This document shows positions 13,301 through 20,873 of a stretch of DNA of 21,809 nucleotides, one piece after another. Both the position numbers and the translations under genes were made by a program. The stretch spans positions 33,897-55,705 of the forward strand of contig VHZZ01007530.1 in assembly GCA_009801015.1 (NCBI GenBank), written 5' to 3'. The first letter of the stretch is position 1. Each line of letters opens with the position of its first letter. This DNA comes from Silene noctiflora (lineage: Eukaryota; Streptophyta; Magnoliopsida; Caryophyllales; Caryophyllaceae). A model generated the notes under the pieces. The model had not been told where the DNA came from. It ran no database searches and worked only from the letters and a program-made list of their open reading frames with translations.

Positions 13301-16300
13301 TTGCAACAACACTCCCTTAGTTGAAAAAGAACTTAGGGCTGGCTAACTTGAAGTATTAAAGGGGTATGAATGTAGTGTTTTGTGTTTGTGACTTTGCTTG
13401 AAGTAAGAACCAGGGAAAGCATAGGTAGGACCATTTCTCGCGGATGACTTATCCACTTACCAAGGATGTTGTGGTGCTTGGGAATGATCATCGACTTAGG
13501 TTTACATTTTTCGAGGTTATGTGGAGGACTTTGCAAGATGAAGAAAGCTTCAAGAGCTGTGTGAAATCTTCTAGAGTCATGGAGAAGTACTAAGGTGTTC
13601 GAGATGTGCCCTTGTAACTGTAAAACCATGGAAGCATCTGGATGTTGCCAAGGACAGTTGGAGTGCTCTAGGAGCTAAAAGAGCATTCTAGAATAGGGCG
13701 GAAATGTCTAGGTTTGTCTAGACATGTCTTGTACATACGAGAAGAGTCTAGGAAGTTCTTGTATGTGCTAGAGTAGAGTAGAGGCATCCAGGCCGTTCTT
13801 AAGGGTTCTAGGGAGACCATCTCTAGGCTAATTTAGATTGTCCTATGTGTAGATTGTTGTATGGGCTACGAGGGGGGTTAAGGGCCTATAAATAGAGGTT
13901 TCCATTCATTTGCATCCATCCAAGATAGAATTCAAGTATTCGAACAAGGTCTTATAGAGAAGCCTTGTACAAACTTCCTCACTTACGAAAGTGAACATGT
14001 CTTGCTTCGTATAAATGAACCTTGGGTCATGGTGACTAGCTTCTTCATGTCGCTCCAACACTTGCTTGATCACTTGGTTTAGGCATGACCTTATACTGTG
14101 TTTGCCTTATTTAGGCTTGCAACTTAGGTGGCACACGAGTCGTGACTAGGTTAAAGAGCATCTCGGGACACTTAGCACTCTACAACAATGACCAACAACT
14201 AACAATTACGAAGCCTTAAATCTTAAAACTGAGTATAAGAAGAAAAAAAAACATTGTTAAAAAATAGTGACAAAAAAAATATATATTTAAGAAAGTTGTA
14301 ATATGGAGTGGCAATTAAGTAAACAAATAGGTATAATGGGAAAAAATAAAGAAACTTGAAAGAAATTTCGATTCAAAACATGGGAATAATAGCAAAAAGG
14401 GAGAATAAAGTAATAAGGGTTTTTCTCATTTGTATCCTTGTGTTTTTGCCTTTTTTCATTTGTACCCTGTTTTTTTATATCATTTTTTAAATCCCTAACC
14501 GTACCCCTTTATCCTTCCATTTACTCCTAACCGTGATCTTAGTAATTCTGAACATTAGATTACTTTCAATGGATGAATACAAGTTTTTCTAATTGATTGA
14601 CCCTTACTCCCCTCCCTTTTTATGTTCCCCCACATACACAACCTACCTACCGACCACTTCCAGCCTACCCACTACCTACGATCCCACATCAACTACCACC
14701 TATAATATCCAACCCATCATCAACGACCACCATTTGATCCATTACCTCGACCGACGTCCTTCAAATGCTAGAACCAATAGCAATGATTAGAGCCACCATC
14801 ACTGGATGTGTAGTGTCGGCAAAATTTTGAAGTTTTATAAAAATCATTTTCTTAGTTCTGCGTCGTCAAATACACTACTGGAGTTTATTTTTGCAAACAT
14901 ACACTATTTTTATGTAGATCTAGAAAAAACAATAAAAATTTAGGCGTAAATGGTGTTGGGAGGCAGTTCAAGGTTGAAGGGTGCTTAGTGTGGCTGGGTT
15001 GTTTGAGTAGTTTGTTTACGAGTTGAAGTGTTTTAGGCTTAATGATGTTGGGGAGGCCGTCCAAGAGTTGTTAGTTCGGCGGGGTTGTTTGAGTAGTTTG
15101 TTTATGGGTTGAGGTTTTGCTACGTGAATAGAGGTGGTGAGTGAAGGAGTTATAGGGTGGTTATCGTTATGGAGGGTGGTAAACTTTTCACAAGGTGATG
15201 GCTCATTAGAATGGGTCATAAAGGAGGAGGGAAATGAAGTTGGTCGGTTGAGGATGGGGTTAATGATTGTAAATTAGGATGATAAATTGTCACTAGGAGT
15301 GTTTAGTGATGGTTAAAATGGGAGTGTTAAGGTTAACATAACCAACTTACAGACCTTTATATGTTATAAGTCATGGTTTGGACATGGGAGTAAATGGGAG
15401 AATACAGGAGTGCAATTGGGGATATAAAAATGCAGGGGTACAAACTATGTTATTCCGGCTTTTCAGATTACCCCACGTACCCGTGTCCGTTGTCAAGACA
15501 AGGGTGTGCACCTGTGTTGGATACTTCTAAACGAGTCTTAGCAACCTGGGATACATATGGGAAACGCAGAAGCACAAGGGTACAAATGGGAAAAACCCAA
15601 GTAAATAAGAACAAAGTTTGAAATAAAGCAAAATAATGTTCGAAGATAAAAAGATAAGATAGATGCAGAATCAGATTGCATCTTCTCTTATTCCATCTCC
15701 ATCACATCTCCATCAAATAATTCATCTTCAAAACGTGCGGTAGAATTTACCCTTCAATCTTAAGAGGAATAGCAGGATCATATATTTATTTAAACTCAAG
15801 GACACCTCCACTTCTACCACCCTTCTTCTATTCTATTTCCCACAGAAGTTGGAACCTTAAACAATTTTCATATCTAACATTAGATAGGGGTCAACTCTCT
15901 TTTCCCTGAATAATTTGGTTCTCCAGACGTTAGTAATCCTACTAACAGATTCTTAACACATTCACTATCCTCTAAAGCCCAAAGAGAAAGATCAGCAGTT
16001 ATTAGAGTTAAGATTTCACCATGGAGGGTTTGTATTCTTAAATTTCAGTGTTTCTTGTAGTGCTGTTTAGCCCTGGGTGTTCGCATCAAAATGAGCAACA
16101 CTCTTGTTACTCCCGACGTCGTAATATAGAAGCCTACTTGTCCATCCACTTTCTGTTAACGGCCTGGCTGTCGTGTGTAGGTGTGACATGCCTCTTTTTT
16201 CTTTCTTTCTTTTTTGTTCCCTTATTTTATCATTTAGAATTTTGTGTGATTGTGTTATATGTCTAGCTTTAAGCAGTAAGATGTTTTTTTGTCAATACAG

Positions 16301-18564
16301 GAACTGATTGAATATTCACTAGTTTCTCATAGTCAGGACTCAGGAGTTAATTTTGTGTCCCCATGCAGGGTTTGTTCTCATATAAACTTCCTGTTGATGA
16401 TGGATTTAAGGAGTGTGTTGCTGGTAATCTTGGGAGTGATAAGTCACACTATAGTATTATGGCTGGGACTCTCTTAGGAAGCATTGTGATATTCATCCCT
16501 ATGTCAAGGTATTTATTGTGTGAAAATCCAGAGCCACAACTTTCCATTGAAGTAGTTAATGATTGATTTGCAAAGTGGGTTTCTTTATTCTTTGATTTGG
16601 ATGATGGGAAAAATGGAAAACAGGAAACAAATGGAATACTTATTTTCTTCCTTTAATAATTTATTTTCCTTTGAAAGCATTTGTGCCAATTTCTGCTCCT
16701 CCCTCCTTTGAAGGTGATGTTCTTTAATTTAAAGGGAAATCCAATTCCTTCCAAGAGAACTTTATCTCACTTAAAACATAAAAGTGTCAATTTACTCTCT
16801 TGCTGCTTTACCTTCTTCAACAATTTGTTTGAAATTCTATTCTTTCCTTAAATATTTTCCATCGGAAGTTTATGCCTCACTCCAAATATAACATTAGTGA
16901 GGTCCTGAAAATCTTGTAAACCGTACTCTGTAATTGTAAGCTTTTCTTCCATGAAAACTGCCTTGTTTTTGTAGAGAAATTTACCTTTTTTTTTTTTTGT
17001 TAAATTTTTTTATTTATTTGACTATGTTTGGGTGAGGGTTTTTTACAACTCTTCTGTAGTTGGGCACTGGCGCTGCAACAAGATTCCTCAATGCTCACTT
17101 TTATTTTTTTAGTAATGACATCTCCTTACTATTTAAAGAAGTTTACTTGAGTCCTATGATTATGACAGGTTTAGCTGTTTAGGAGGTCTTGGATTAGTGC
17201 ACTTTAAGATTATACACAGTTTTACCTTTGTATTGTAGATGAAAGATATACCAGACTATAAGTTACTCCTGAAGAGGACCTTTTTATTGTAGGCCTGTCT
17301 GACTTATTTAGGAAGAAAATTAAAACAATGGTAATATCCAGAATCTACTCTAATGTAGTTAATTTCTGCAGGGATGAGTATGAGCTTTTGAAAATTGTAC
17401 AGGCCAGACTTGCAGTTCATCCACTTACTGCTCCAATTCTGGGAAACAATCATAATGAGTTTCGTAGTCGTGAGAACAAGGTATAAAATCATGTTTATTA
17501 TGGGTTTTTTGTTCAATATTTATGCTGCACAAAATTACGAAGTTTAATCTCAGATTATGTGCATATTTAATACTTTTATTTTTCCATGTAGCGAGGAAAT
17601 CCTTGTGGTACTTATCTAGATTTAGATCCCATAGATGTTTAATTGAAATGCAGCAGCTCATGATTTAGATAGGCTAAAGGCTAGCTGAGTCAGATCACGA
17701 ATTCACAATATGACACAAATCCTAAATAGCAAGTGCAGATTTCATGGTCTGATATGCTTTGCATCCCCTAGTCTGTTGTATTCGTGTCTGCTGTATGGGC
17801 GGAGGACCGGAAGGACAGCTTCATTCCATGTCAACTAAAAACTCATTTTATATTGTCATTTCCTTTTTTAAGCACCTTGTACTTGACATCTGGAAATTAT
17901 ATTCTTTTTGGTTCTATTATTTTAAAATGGAAATTAGGATTTTGTGTTACAAGAATAATGTCGAAGATATGCCGTCATACACTGGAGTTTTTCTTTTAGA
18001 GTGGACGAAAAAATGTTGTCCACACAGAGTAAAGAATACTCTGTAAGAGAAGAAAACCAAATTTAAAATATATTATACTTCAGAATCATTGACTTTAGAA
18101 GATTTACTGTGTAACGTGTTCGAAGAGATAATCTTGTGGTTGATTAATTTTGCTATAACAAGACTATTAAAAATTTGATTTTTTTTAAAAAAAAAAAAAT
18201 ATAATGCTCAACAATAAAAGAAACCTATTTATCGAAATGGGATCTGCATAGGCTCGAATTTTGCCAAAGTCTGGAACAACCACGCCACGGCGTATGGCCT
18301 GTTGTAGGTGAGCACGCCATTTTGCATCATGCTTGCTAATTGTTTTCTTTTACCCCTTTTGTTTATCAGGTGGGTGTGCCTACAATACTTGACGGAGACA
18401 TGCTAGCTCAATTTTTGGAGCTTACAAGCATTCAACAGGAAGCCGTTTTGGGGCTACCATGTGCGACTGCTGAAGTGTCATCAAGCTTCAGGTTGTCTCA
18501 TTCAACCATATCAGTCAACCAGGTGGTGCAACTCCTTGAACGTGTTCACTATGCCCTAAATTGA
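2246..18564 (+). CDS. CPSF-A/DDB1/SF3B3 superfamily beta-propeller protein, complete, 15 coding exons (joined CDS 4230 nt, 1409 aa)
   Basis: The joined exons encode a large WD40-like beta-propeller protein of the family that includes CPSF160, SF3B3 and DDB1. These are scaffolds of RNA-processing or ubiquitin-ligase complexes, normally nuclear. The closest match I recall is Arabidopsis At3g11960, a separate plant branch of about 1380 aa whose role is not well defined. A serine-rich N-terminus (residues 8-27) precedes the first propeller segment (about 30-200). The middle region, mostly exon 7, has the family signature GLRNGMLLRFE at 787-797. A Ser/acidic loop (about 1055-1100) leads into the C-terminal CPSF_A domain starting near WQLRLC (1105-1110), with VVGDCRDGVLFY at 1174-1185 and AGTLLGSIVIF at 1294-1304. 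The terminal helix includes QLLERVHYAL. Every junction is GT-AG and keeps frame, with no internal stop, so the gene appears intact. The start was chosen because MAVSEEE matches the family N-terminus and the codon context is good. Exon 11 has weak splice sites. I would not assign a complex (CPSF, SF3b or CUL4) from this sequence alone. Confidence 0.93.
2722..2856 (+). CDS. Exon 2 (aa 65-109)
   Basis: The acceptor is ACGTGCAG and the donor is TCGCAG before GTTTCC. It encodes ETSIELVAIGEDG and the ILPWNEK motif of the first propeller. 135 nt, phase 0 to 0. Confidence 0.93.
2948..3027 (+). CDS. Exon 3 (aa 110-136)
   Basis: The acceptor is TCCGCAG. It encodes KDVLVVVSDSGKLSFLTF, a typical DDB1-family blade. 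The donor splits a Lys codon (AA then G). 80 nt. Confidence 0.9.
3170..3253 (+). CDS. Exon 4 (aa 136-164)
   Basis: The acceptor is GCTTAG. It encodes FFPLTHVQLSGPGNS and RRLAVDS. The donor is TCCAG before GTAGTT, phase 2. 84 nt. Confidence 0.9.
3254..3627 (+). other. Intron 4
   Basis: This 374-base intron is T-rich with GT-AG ends. No repeat, insertion or coding potential is visible in it. Confidence 0.85.
3628..3715 (+). CDS. Exon 5 (aa 164-193)
   Basis: The acceptor is CTTTCAG. It encodes GCYIAVGAYQEHVALFSV, a blade strand conserved in the family. The donor is ATAAG before GTATTC. 88 nt, restoring phase 0. Confidence 0.92.
3846..4078 (+). CDS. Exon 6 (aa 194-271)
   Basis: The acceptor is GTCTCAG. 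It encodes RVTYPPE, then a variable acidic/serine loop and GGTIWSMCFISK. The donor is AACAG before GTACTA, splitting an Arg codon. 233 nt. Confidence 0.92.
4198..4738. mobile_element. Tandem pair of purine/pyrimidine-asymmetric inverted-repeat elements in intron 6
   Basis: Nearly all of the 700-base intron 6 (4079-4778) is this insert. Two related units, about 4198-4453 and 4454-4738, each start with TTTGGxxxxCGG-like, purine-rich DNA (GGAGGGGA words) and end with pyrimidine-rich DNA (CCCTCCCC words). The first unit ends ATCCAAACAAAGTG and the second TCAAAACAAAGTG. Each half can fold back on the other. Both units contain an internal copy of TTGTTTGGnTAGCAAA (about 4264 and 4516). This is the look of a MITE inserted next to or into a sibling copy. 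The superfamily is uncertain (hAT or PIF are possible); no clear target duplication was found. Open frames through this region are products of base composition. Confidence 0.6.
4779..6750 (+). CDS. Exon 7 (aa 271-928), unusually long central exon
   Basis: The acceptor is TTCTGCAG and the donor CATCTG before GTGAGA. The 1972 nt have no stop and encode the second half of propeller A and the following propeller region. Visible family motifs include FALLFREGDILLMD-like (ALLFREGDILLMD), the acidic MEDSFRLQDDDEGFIA segment, GVDVGTTFVIGTHKPSVEIL and GLRNGMLLRFEW. The frame stays open 42 bases into intron 7, to a TGA at 6790, so intron retention would truncate the protein after the second propeller. 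Confidence 0.95.
6751..7673 (+). other. Intron 7
   Basis: This 923-base intron runs from GTGAGA to TTTAG. It is AT-rich. I see no clear transposon ends or coding segment in it. Confidence 0.8.
7674..7984 (+). CDS. Exon 8 (aa 929-1032)
   Basis: The acceptor is GATTTAG. It encodes LGGTPRKVLYHSESRLLLVL, the family-wide 'TPRxIxYH' element, then ICCVDPLSGSVLSSFKF. The donor is GAAAG before GTTGGT, splitting an Arg/Ser codon. 311 nt. Confidence 0.94.
7985..8329 (+). other. Intron 8
   Basis: This 345-base intron is bounded by GTTGGT and TTGTCAG. Nothing else is recognised in it. Confidence 0.8.
8330..8645 (+). CDS. Exon 9 (aa 1032-1137)
   Basis: The acceptor is CTTGTCAG and the donor ATGCT before GTAAGT. 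It encodes KGRLIVLSLE, a low-complexity Ser-rich/acidic loop (about 1055-1100), and AWQLRLC, near where the CPSF_A domain begins. 316 nt. Confidence 0.94.
8701..9764. mobile_element. Long-TIR nonautonomous element, Mutator-like, in intron 9
   Basis: The element starts GGGTTATTTGATTTGAATAA and its other end, reverse-complemented, starts GGGTTAATTGATGAGAATAA. The terminal inverted repeats share about 85 positions with mismatches, including AATAATCCAAACTATTGC. It is flanked by TTATATTTA (8692-8700) and TTGTATTTA (9765-9773), a 9-bp target duplication with one difference, as expected for Mutator-type transposition. The interior holds a CCACC-rich stretch (about 8890-9000) and a GGAGG-rich stretch (about 9535-9590), which may extend the fold-back. 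No transposase frame is present, so it would need a partner for mobility. It makes up most of the 1183-base intron 9 (8646-9828). Confidence 0.75.
9829..9984 (+). CDS. Exon 10 (aa 1138-1189)
   Basis: The acceptor is TACTGCAG and the donor CATGAG before GTAACC. It encodes FYVCGFPND and VVGDCRDGVLFYSYHE, core CPSF_A blade sequence. 156 nt, phase 0. Confidence 0.95.
10123..10264 (+). CDS. Exon 11 (aa 1190-1237), weak splice sites
   Basis: It encodes DAKKLEQMYCDPGQRLIADC and AFVSDRKGS, both family-conserved. The chosen acceptor (CTAACAAAAAG) lacks a pyrimidine tract, but it gives a gap-free fit to the family. Using the next AG at 10130-10131 would remove three residues in frame. The donor GAAG before GTTCTCTC is nonconsensus after +2 and runs straight into a CT repeat. 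142 nt, ending in phase 1. Confidence 0.82.
10267..10345 (+). repeat. Compound microsatellite (CT)n(AC)n at the intron 11 donor
   Basis: A CT tract with one TTTC interruption occupies 10267-10300. A perfect AC tract follows at 10301-10320, then GCACTCGCTCGCGCGCACACACACG. It begins two bases after the GT of the intron 11 donor. The AC/GC part alternates purine and pyrimidine, a composition that can adopt Z-form DNA. Length variation between individuals is likely. Confidence 0.95.
10473..10549 (+). CDS. Exon 12 (aa 1237-1262)
   Basis: The acceptor is TTGCCTAG and the donor ACAAAG before GTATGT. It encodes NVSPERNLTVSCSYYMGEIS; 'YYMGEI' is well conserved in this plant branch. 77 nt, returning to phase 0. 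Confidence 0.88.
11146..12285. mobile_element. Long-TIR nonautonomous Mutator-like element with perfect 9-bp target duplication
   Basis: The left end reads GGAGTAATTGATAAAAATAC. The right end, reverse-complemented, reads GGATTAATTGATAATAATAC. The inverted repeats continue for about 95 bases, including CTGCTCAAAATACTC and TTTTAACTACCAATATAA. The flanks are identical 9-mers, TTGTATTTA at 11137-11145 and at 12286-12294. A 9-bp duplication with long imperfect inverted repeats is diagnostic of Mutator-type insertion. The 1140-base body has no transposase. One ambiguous base (n) lies at 12002. The ends resemble those of the intron 9 element (GGRTTAATTGATnA), so the two probably share a family or a helper transposase. 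Confidence 0.85.
12581..12820. repeat. Two-copy tandem repeat of about 115-120 bp in intron 12
   Basis: Copy 1 starts around TTCTAATTTTAAGCTTTC (12581). Copy 2 starts around CTCTAGTTTTAAGCTTTCC (about 12697). Both contain TGACCTTAATTGCAATTT, a GGAATGATA word and GCTTTCCAAAAC, with several substitutions and a few indels, so the duplication is not recent. No transposon ends were recognised. Confidence 0.8.
13330..14200 (+). mobile_element. Candidate LTR or other promoter-bearing repeat in intron 12
   Basis: A good TATA element, CCTATAAATAGAGG, lies at about 13885-13898. Upstream (13550-13820) the word TCTAG or CTAGA recurs about ten times in varied spacing, as in the enhancer region of some plant LTRs. 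Downstream is a leader-like region with CTTGTACAAACTTCCTCACT. I could not find a matching TG...CA pair with a 5-bp duplication, so the borders are approximate. A solo LTR is the best guess, but a different repeat class or a chance promoter-like region remains possible. Confidence 0.35.
14417..15598. mobile_element. Long-TIR nonautonomous element (second family) in intron 12
   Basis: The left end is GGGTTTTTCTCATTTGTATC. The right end, reverse-complemented, is GGGTTTTTCCCATTTGTACC. The inverted repeats are similar over at least 50 bases (CATTTGTAnCCTTGTG). The flanks AAGTAATAA (14408-14416) and AAGTAAATAA (from 15599) look like a 9-bp duplication altered by one base. Inside, a 26-base direct repeat around GGTTGTTTGAGTAGTTTGTT occurs near 14997 and 15085. 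There is no transposase frame. The ends differ from the other two intronic elements but resemble those at 18978-19498 (TTTGTACCC). Confidence 0.68.
16369..16508 (+). CDS. Exon 13 (aa 1263-1309)
   Basis: The acceptor is CCATGCAG and the donor TCAAG before GTATTT. It encodes YKLPVDDGF and AGTLLGSIVIFIPMS; the glycine-rich 'GTLLGSI' strand is a hallmark of the CPSF_A domain. 140 nt, ending in phase 2. Confidence 0.94.
16509..17371 (+). other. Intron 13
   Basis: This 863-base, T-rich intron ends in TTTCTGCAG. It contains T-runs near 16990. No insertion or coding segment is recognised. Confidence 0.8.
17372..17480 (+). CDS. Exon 14 (aa 1309-1345)
   Basis: It encodes DEYELLKIVQARLAVHPLTA and LGNNHNEFRSREN, matching the family pattern 'HNEFRxRE' of CPSF_A proteins. 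The donor is AACAAG before GTATAA. 109 nt, restoring phase 0. Confidence 0.95.
17481..18369 (+). other. Intron 14
   Basis: This 889-base intron includes an A-run near 18189-18201. No repeat ends are recognised. The acceptor is GTTTATCAG. Confidence 0.8.
18370..18564 (+). CDS. Exon 15, terminal coding exon (aa 1346-1409)
   Basis: It encodes ILDGDMLAQFLELTSIQQEA, corresponding to the C-terminal helical part of CPSF_A proteins, and ends with VVQLLERVHYALN before TGA. The conserved last residues show that the C-terminus is complete. Confidence 0.95.
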   Translation: MGVPTILDGDMLAQFLELTSIQQEAVLGLPCATAEVSSSFRLSHSTISVNQVVQLLERVHYALN

Positions 18565-18965
18565 ACGATGTTCATCTGGTTGCATCTTTAGTCCCAATTA
18601 TTTGCACAGCCTGATGATCTACACAATAACTTTGACTCTCGAAGAATCTCTATTGAAGGAACAAGGAGGTCAACCCAGCCCTAGATGATATCTCTAGTGG
18701 TGTTCTCCCCAACTTATGCGAGGACTTTTGTGATGATGTTCAATAACTGTATCATATCAACTGCTTGAATAGCCTAGTCAATGTGTTGATAGAAAGTACC
18801 ATCCTGAGAATATTGGAATTATTTTTTAATCCGACTTTGCTGTAGAACTAGATAGCATGTATATATGATGTATATACAAAGTGAATAGATACTTACATTA
18901 TGTAAAGATGAGAAAACACTGGGTGTTTTACCAGTTCTGAATGAAATAATAGGACTTTCTAGAGT
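18565..18965 (+). terminator. 3' UTR and probable polyadenylation region
   Basis: After the stop codon there are TGTATATA-type far-upstream words (about 18858-18877) and TATGTAAAG. AATGAAATAATA at 18940-18951 is the best near-upstream polyadenylation signal. The exact cleavage site cannot be read from sequence. The next inverted-repeat element begins immediately beyond. Confidence 0.55.
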
Positions 18966-18977
18966 TGTTTTTTTTTT

Positions 18978-19498
18978 GGAGAAATTCTACGTTGCATTTC
19001 TAAATTTTTGGGTTTTCTAATTTGTACCCACCTTTTTTATATTCTATAGTGTACCAATAAACTTCCTAGATTCTCCATCACAACCTCCTCCAACTCTTCA
19101 TTAAAACAATTGTACTTTGACTTCCATTCTTATTCATTATTATTGTATCATTATTTTCCTTGAAAGCGTTACAAATCACTTTTAATAAGTTCAAACTCCT
19201 ATTAAAAATCTCCATTATGAATCATGAAATGATAATGGAGGTTTCATGAATGGTTAGATTCGTATACTACTGGGTGGGTTATTCTGTAATTCGGCAGCTA
19301 ATAGGTAAGTGAGTTGGTTAATGGTTAATTGGAATGATAATGCGGTGATTTGATAGATTAACAAACTAAGTTATCAAAGACAATCAATAAGGTCATGATA
19401 TAGAGTAATGTATAGAGTTGAGGAGTACACTAGAGTTTCAAAAAGACAGGGGTACAAAATAGAAAAGCAAAAATTCGGGAGTAAAATGTTGAATTTCC
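18978..19498. mobile_element. Short long-TIR element just downstream of the gene
   Basis: The left end GGAGAAATTCTACGTT and the reverse complement of the right end GGAAATTCAACATTTT pair over about 85 bases at roughly 70% identity, including AATTTTTGnnTTTTCTAnTTTGTACCC and AGTGTAC. About 520 bases long, with no coding potential. No clear target duplication was seen, partly because the left flank is a T-run. The shared TTTGTACCC suggests kinship with the 14417-15598 element. Confidence 0.55.
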
Positions 19499-19552
19499 AT
19501 TATATAAGGACAAAAGGATAAACGAATCTAGTTTTCATTATGTTTGTAATGA

Positions 19553-19839
19553 GGGATTATTTAACAATAATAATTCGAACTATGAGGCGTCTTCTTATAA
19601 TAATCCGATTTTTAGTTTAACTCACAACAAACCATACTATTGCCTTATCTTCTCGTAATCACTTGGCTTATTCTTAACTATAGAAACATGTAAAGCATTT
19701 CGTGGATCCCATTTTTTTTATCTATAATTTGTCTCTACCTCCTCACCTCCACCATTAAAACCATCACTTCACCTCCGGGTGAGATGATGACATCTCCCGA
19801 TTACCTTGGCCGGGTAAGAAGGGGGTGTTACAAAGTGGT
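19553..19839. mobile_element. Left part of a second copy related to the intron 9 element
   Basis: From GGGATTATTTAACAATAATA onwards about 90 bases match the inverted repeats of the 8701-9764 element (AATAATnCnAACTATnnGnnnTCTTC, then TTTAACTCAnAAnAAACCAT and TATTGCC). The preceding 9 bases, TTGTAATGA, resemble the target word TTGTATTTA. No right-hand inverted repeat follows before the LTR-like sequence at about 19840, so the copy is either truncated or interrupted by that insertion. Confidence 0.6.
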
Positions 19840-20202
19840 TGTAATAATACGGTTTTCTGTGCTGTTGGGTCACTACAAGAAATACTGTTACGGGCGACTG
19901 AAAAAGGCGACTACTTACGTAGTCGCAAATTTAGCGACGGAAGAAAAAGTCGGGCGACGGACAGCCGTTGCAAATTTGGCGAAGGATTCTTATCCAAAAA
20001 AAAATCGCGGGAATCCATTTTGGCGACGGATTTATCTTATTTAGCGACTGAAATCAGTCGCCATTTTGGCGACGGATTTCCGTCGCCAAAATAATACATA
20101 TGGGCGACGGATTTATCTTAATATTTGTGATGTTTATTAAGTTTGTATGTGTAAATTAATTAGTTTTTTTGGAAATTATTTGTAGTTAGGGTTAGGAAAT
20201 TG

Positions 20203-20632
20203 GAGGAAATTGGGGATTTGCTAAATTGGGGGAAATTAGGGAATGCAATTGTTAATGTTAGTATTGTTAGTATAGGGTTAGAAATTGGGGGAATTGTTAA
20301 TATTGAAGGTAGAATGGGGTTAGAAATTAGGGGTTTTGTTAAATTGGGGGAAATTAGGGGATGCAATTGTTAATTAGTTATTGTTAATGTTAGTATTGTT
20401 AGTATAGGGTTAGAAATTGGGGGAATTGTTAATATTGAAGGTAGTATGGGGTTAGAAATTAGGGGTTTTGTTAAATTGGGGGAAATTAGGGGATGCAATT
20501 GTTAATTAGTTATTGTTAATGTTAGTATCGTTAGTATAGGGTTAGAAATTGGGGGAATTGTTAATATTGAAGGTAGTATAGGGTTAGAAATTAGGGGTTT
20601 TGTTAAATTGTTAATATTGAAGGTAGTATATT
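20203..20632. repeat. 132-bp minisatellite inside the CACTA element
   Basis: The word TATAGGGTTAGAAATTGGGG recurs at 20271, 20403 and 20535, exactly 132 bases apart. A partial unit lies on the left and a shortened unit on the right. Each unit also has an internal near-duplicate, GGGGTTAGAAATTAGGGG. The copies are nearly identical, which points to recent expansion. Confidence 0.92.
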
Positions 20633-20873
20633 GTTAGCATTGTTGGATCTTGTAAGTCAAATTTTTAATCGAATGACTATTGACCTAGTACCCGTTCAAG
20701 AATTACTCATTAGGAGCAATTCTTGAATAGTCCCCATTTTGGGACTGTCTTTGTATATTTCAAGTCACTTAGGTAGTAAACACATATTTGTGATTTTATT
20801 AATGGGAAAAGAGTTTGGTGACAATTCCTTTAATGTTCTTTGAATACATATGTGAAATACAAATTTATTCAAG

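Larger units (their letters stand above)
10550..16368 (+). other. Intron 12, 5.8 kb, transposon-laden
   Basis: It runs from GTATGT to CATGCAG and is by far the longest intron, over a third of the gene span. It holds two long-TIR elements (11146-12285 and 14417-15598), a two-copy tandem repeat (about 12581-12820) and a TCTAG-rich promoter-like segment (about 13330-14200), which are listed separately. The remaining parts (10550-11136, 12830-13320, 14210-14405, 15610-16368) are AT-rich and show nothing I can name. Short open frames in it have no recognisable products. Confidence 0.85.

Noticed and set aside
16048..16266. Extra coding exon in the 3' part of intron 12
   Set aside because: Exon 12 to exon 13 joining already gives the continuous family sequence (SITK then GLFSYKLP), so no extra exon is needed.
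18241..18310. Possible extra coding segment near CCACGCCACGGCGTATGGCC in intron 14
   Set aside because: It is not needed: exon 14 joins exon 15 without a gap against the family, and this stretch has no supported splice pair.
19784..20094. Open frames across the left CACTA end with repeated 'VANLATE'-like residues, and similar ones at 20959-21159 and 21290-21493
   Set aside because: They translate the GGCGAC subterminal repeats. They are not proteins.
20203..20632. CRISPR-like regular repeat
   Set aside because: The units are 132 bp without spacers, in plant DNA, and form a minisatellite inside a CACTA transposon.
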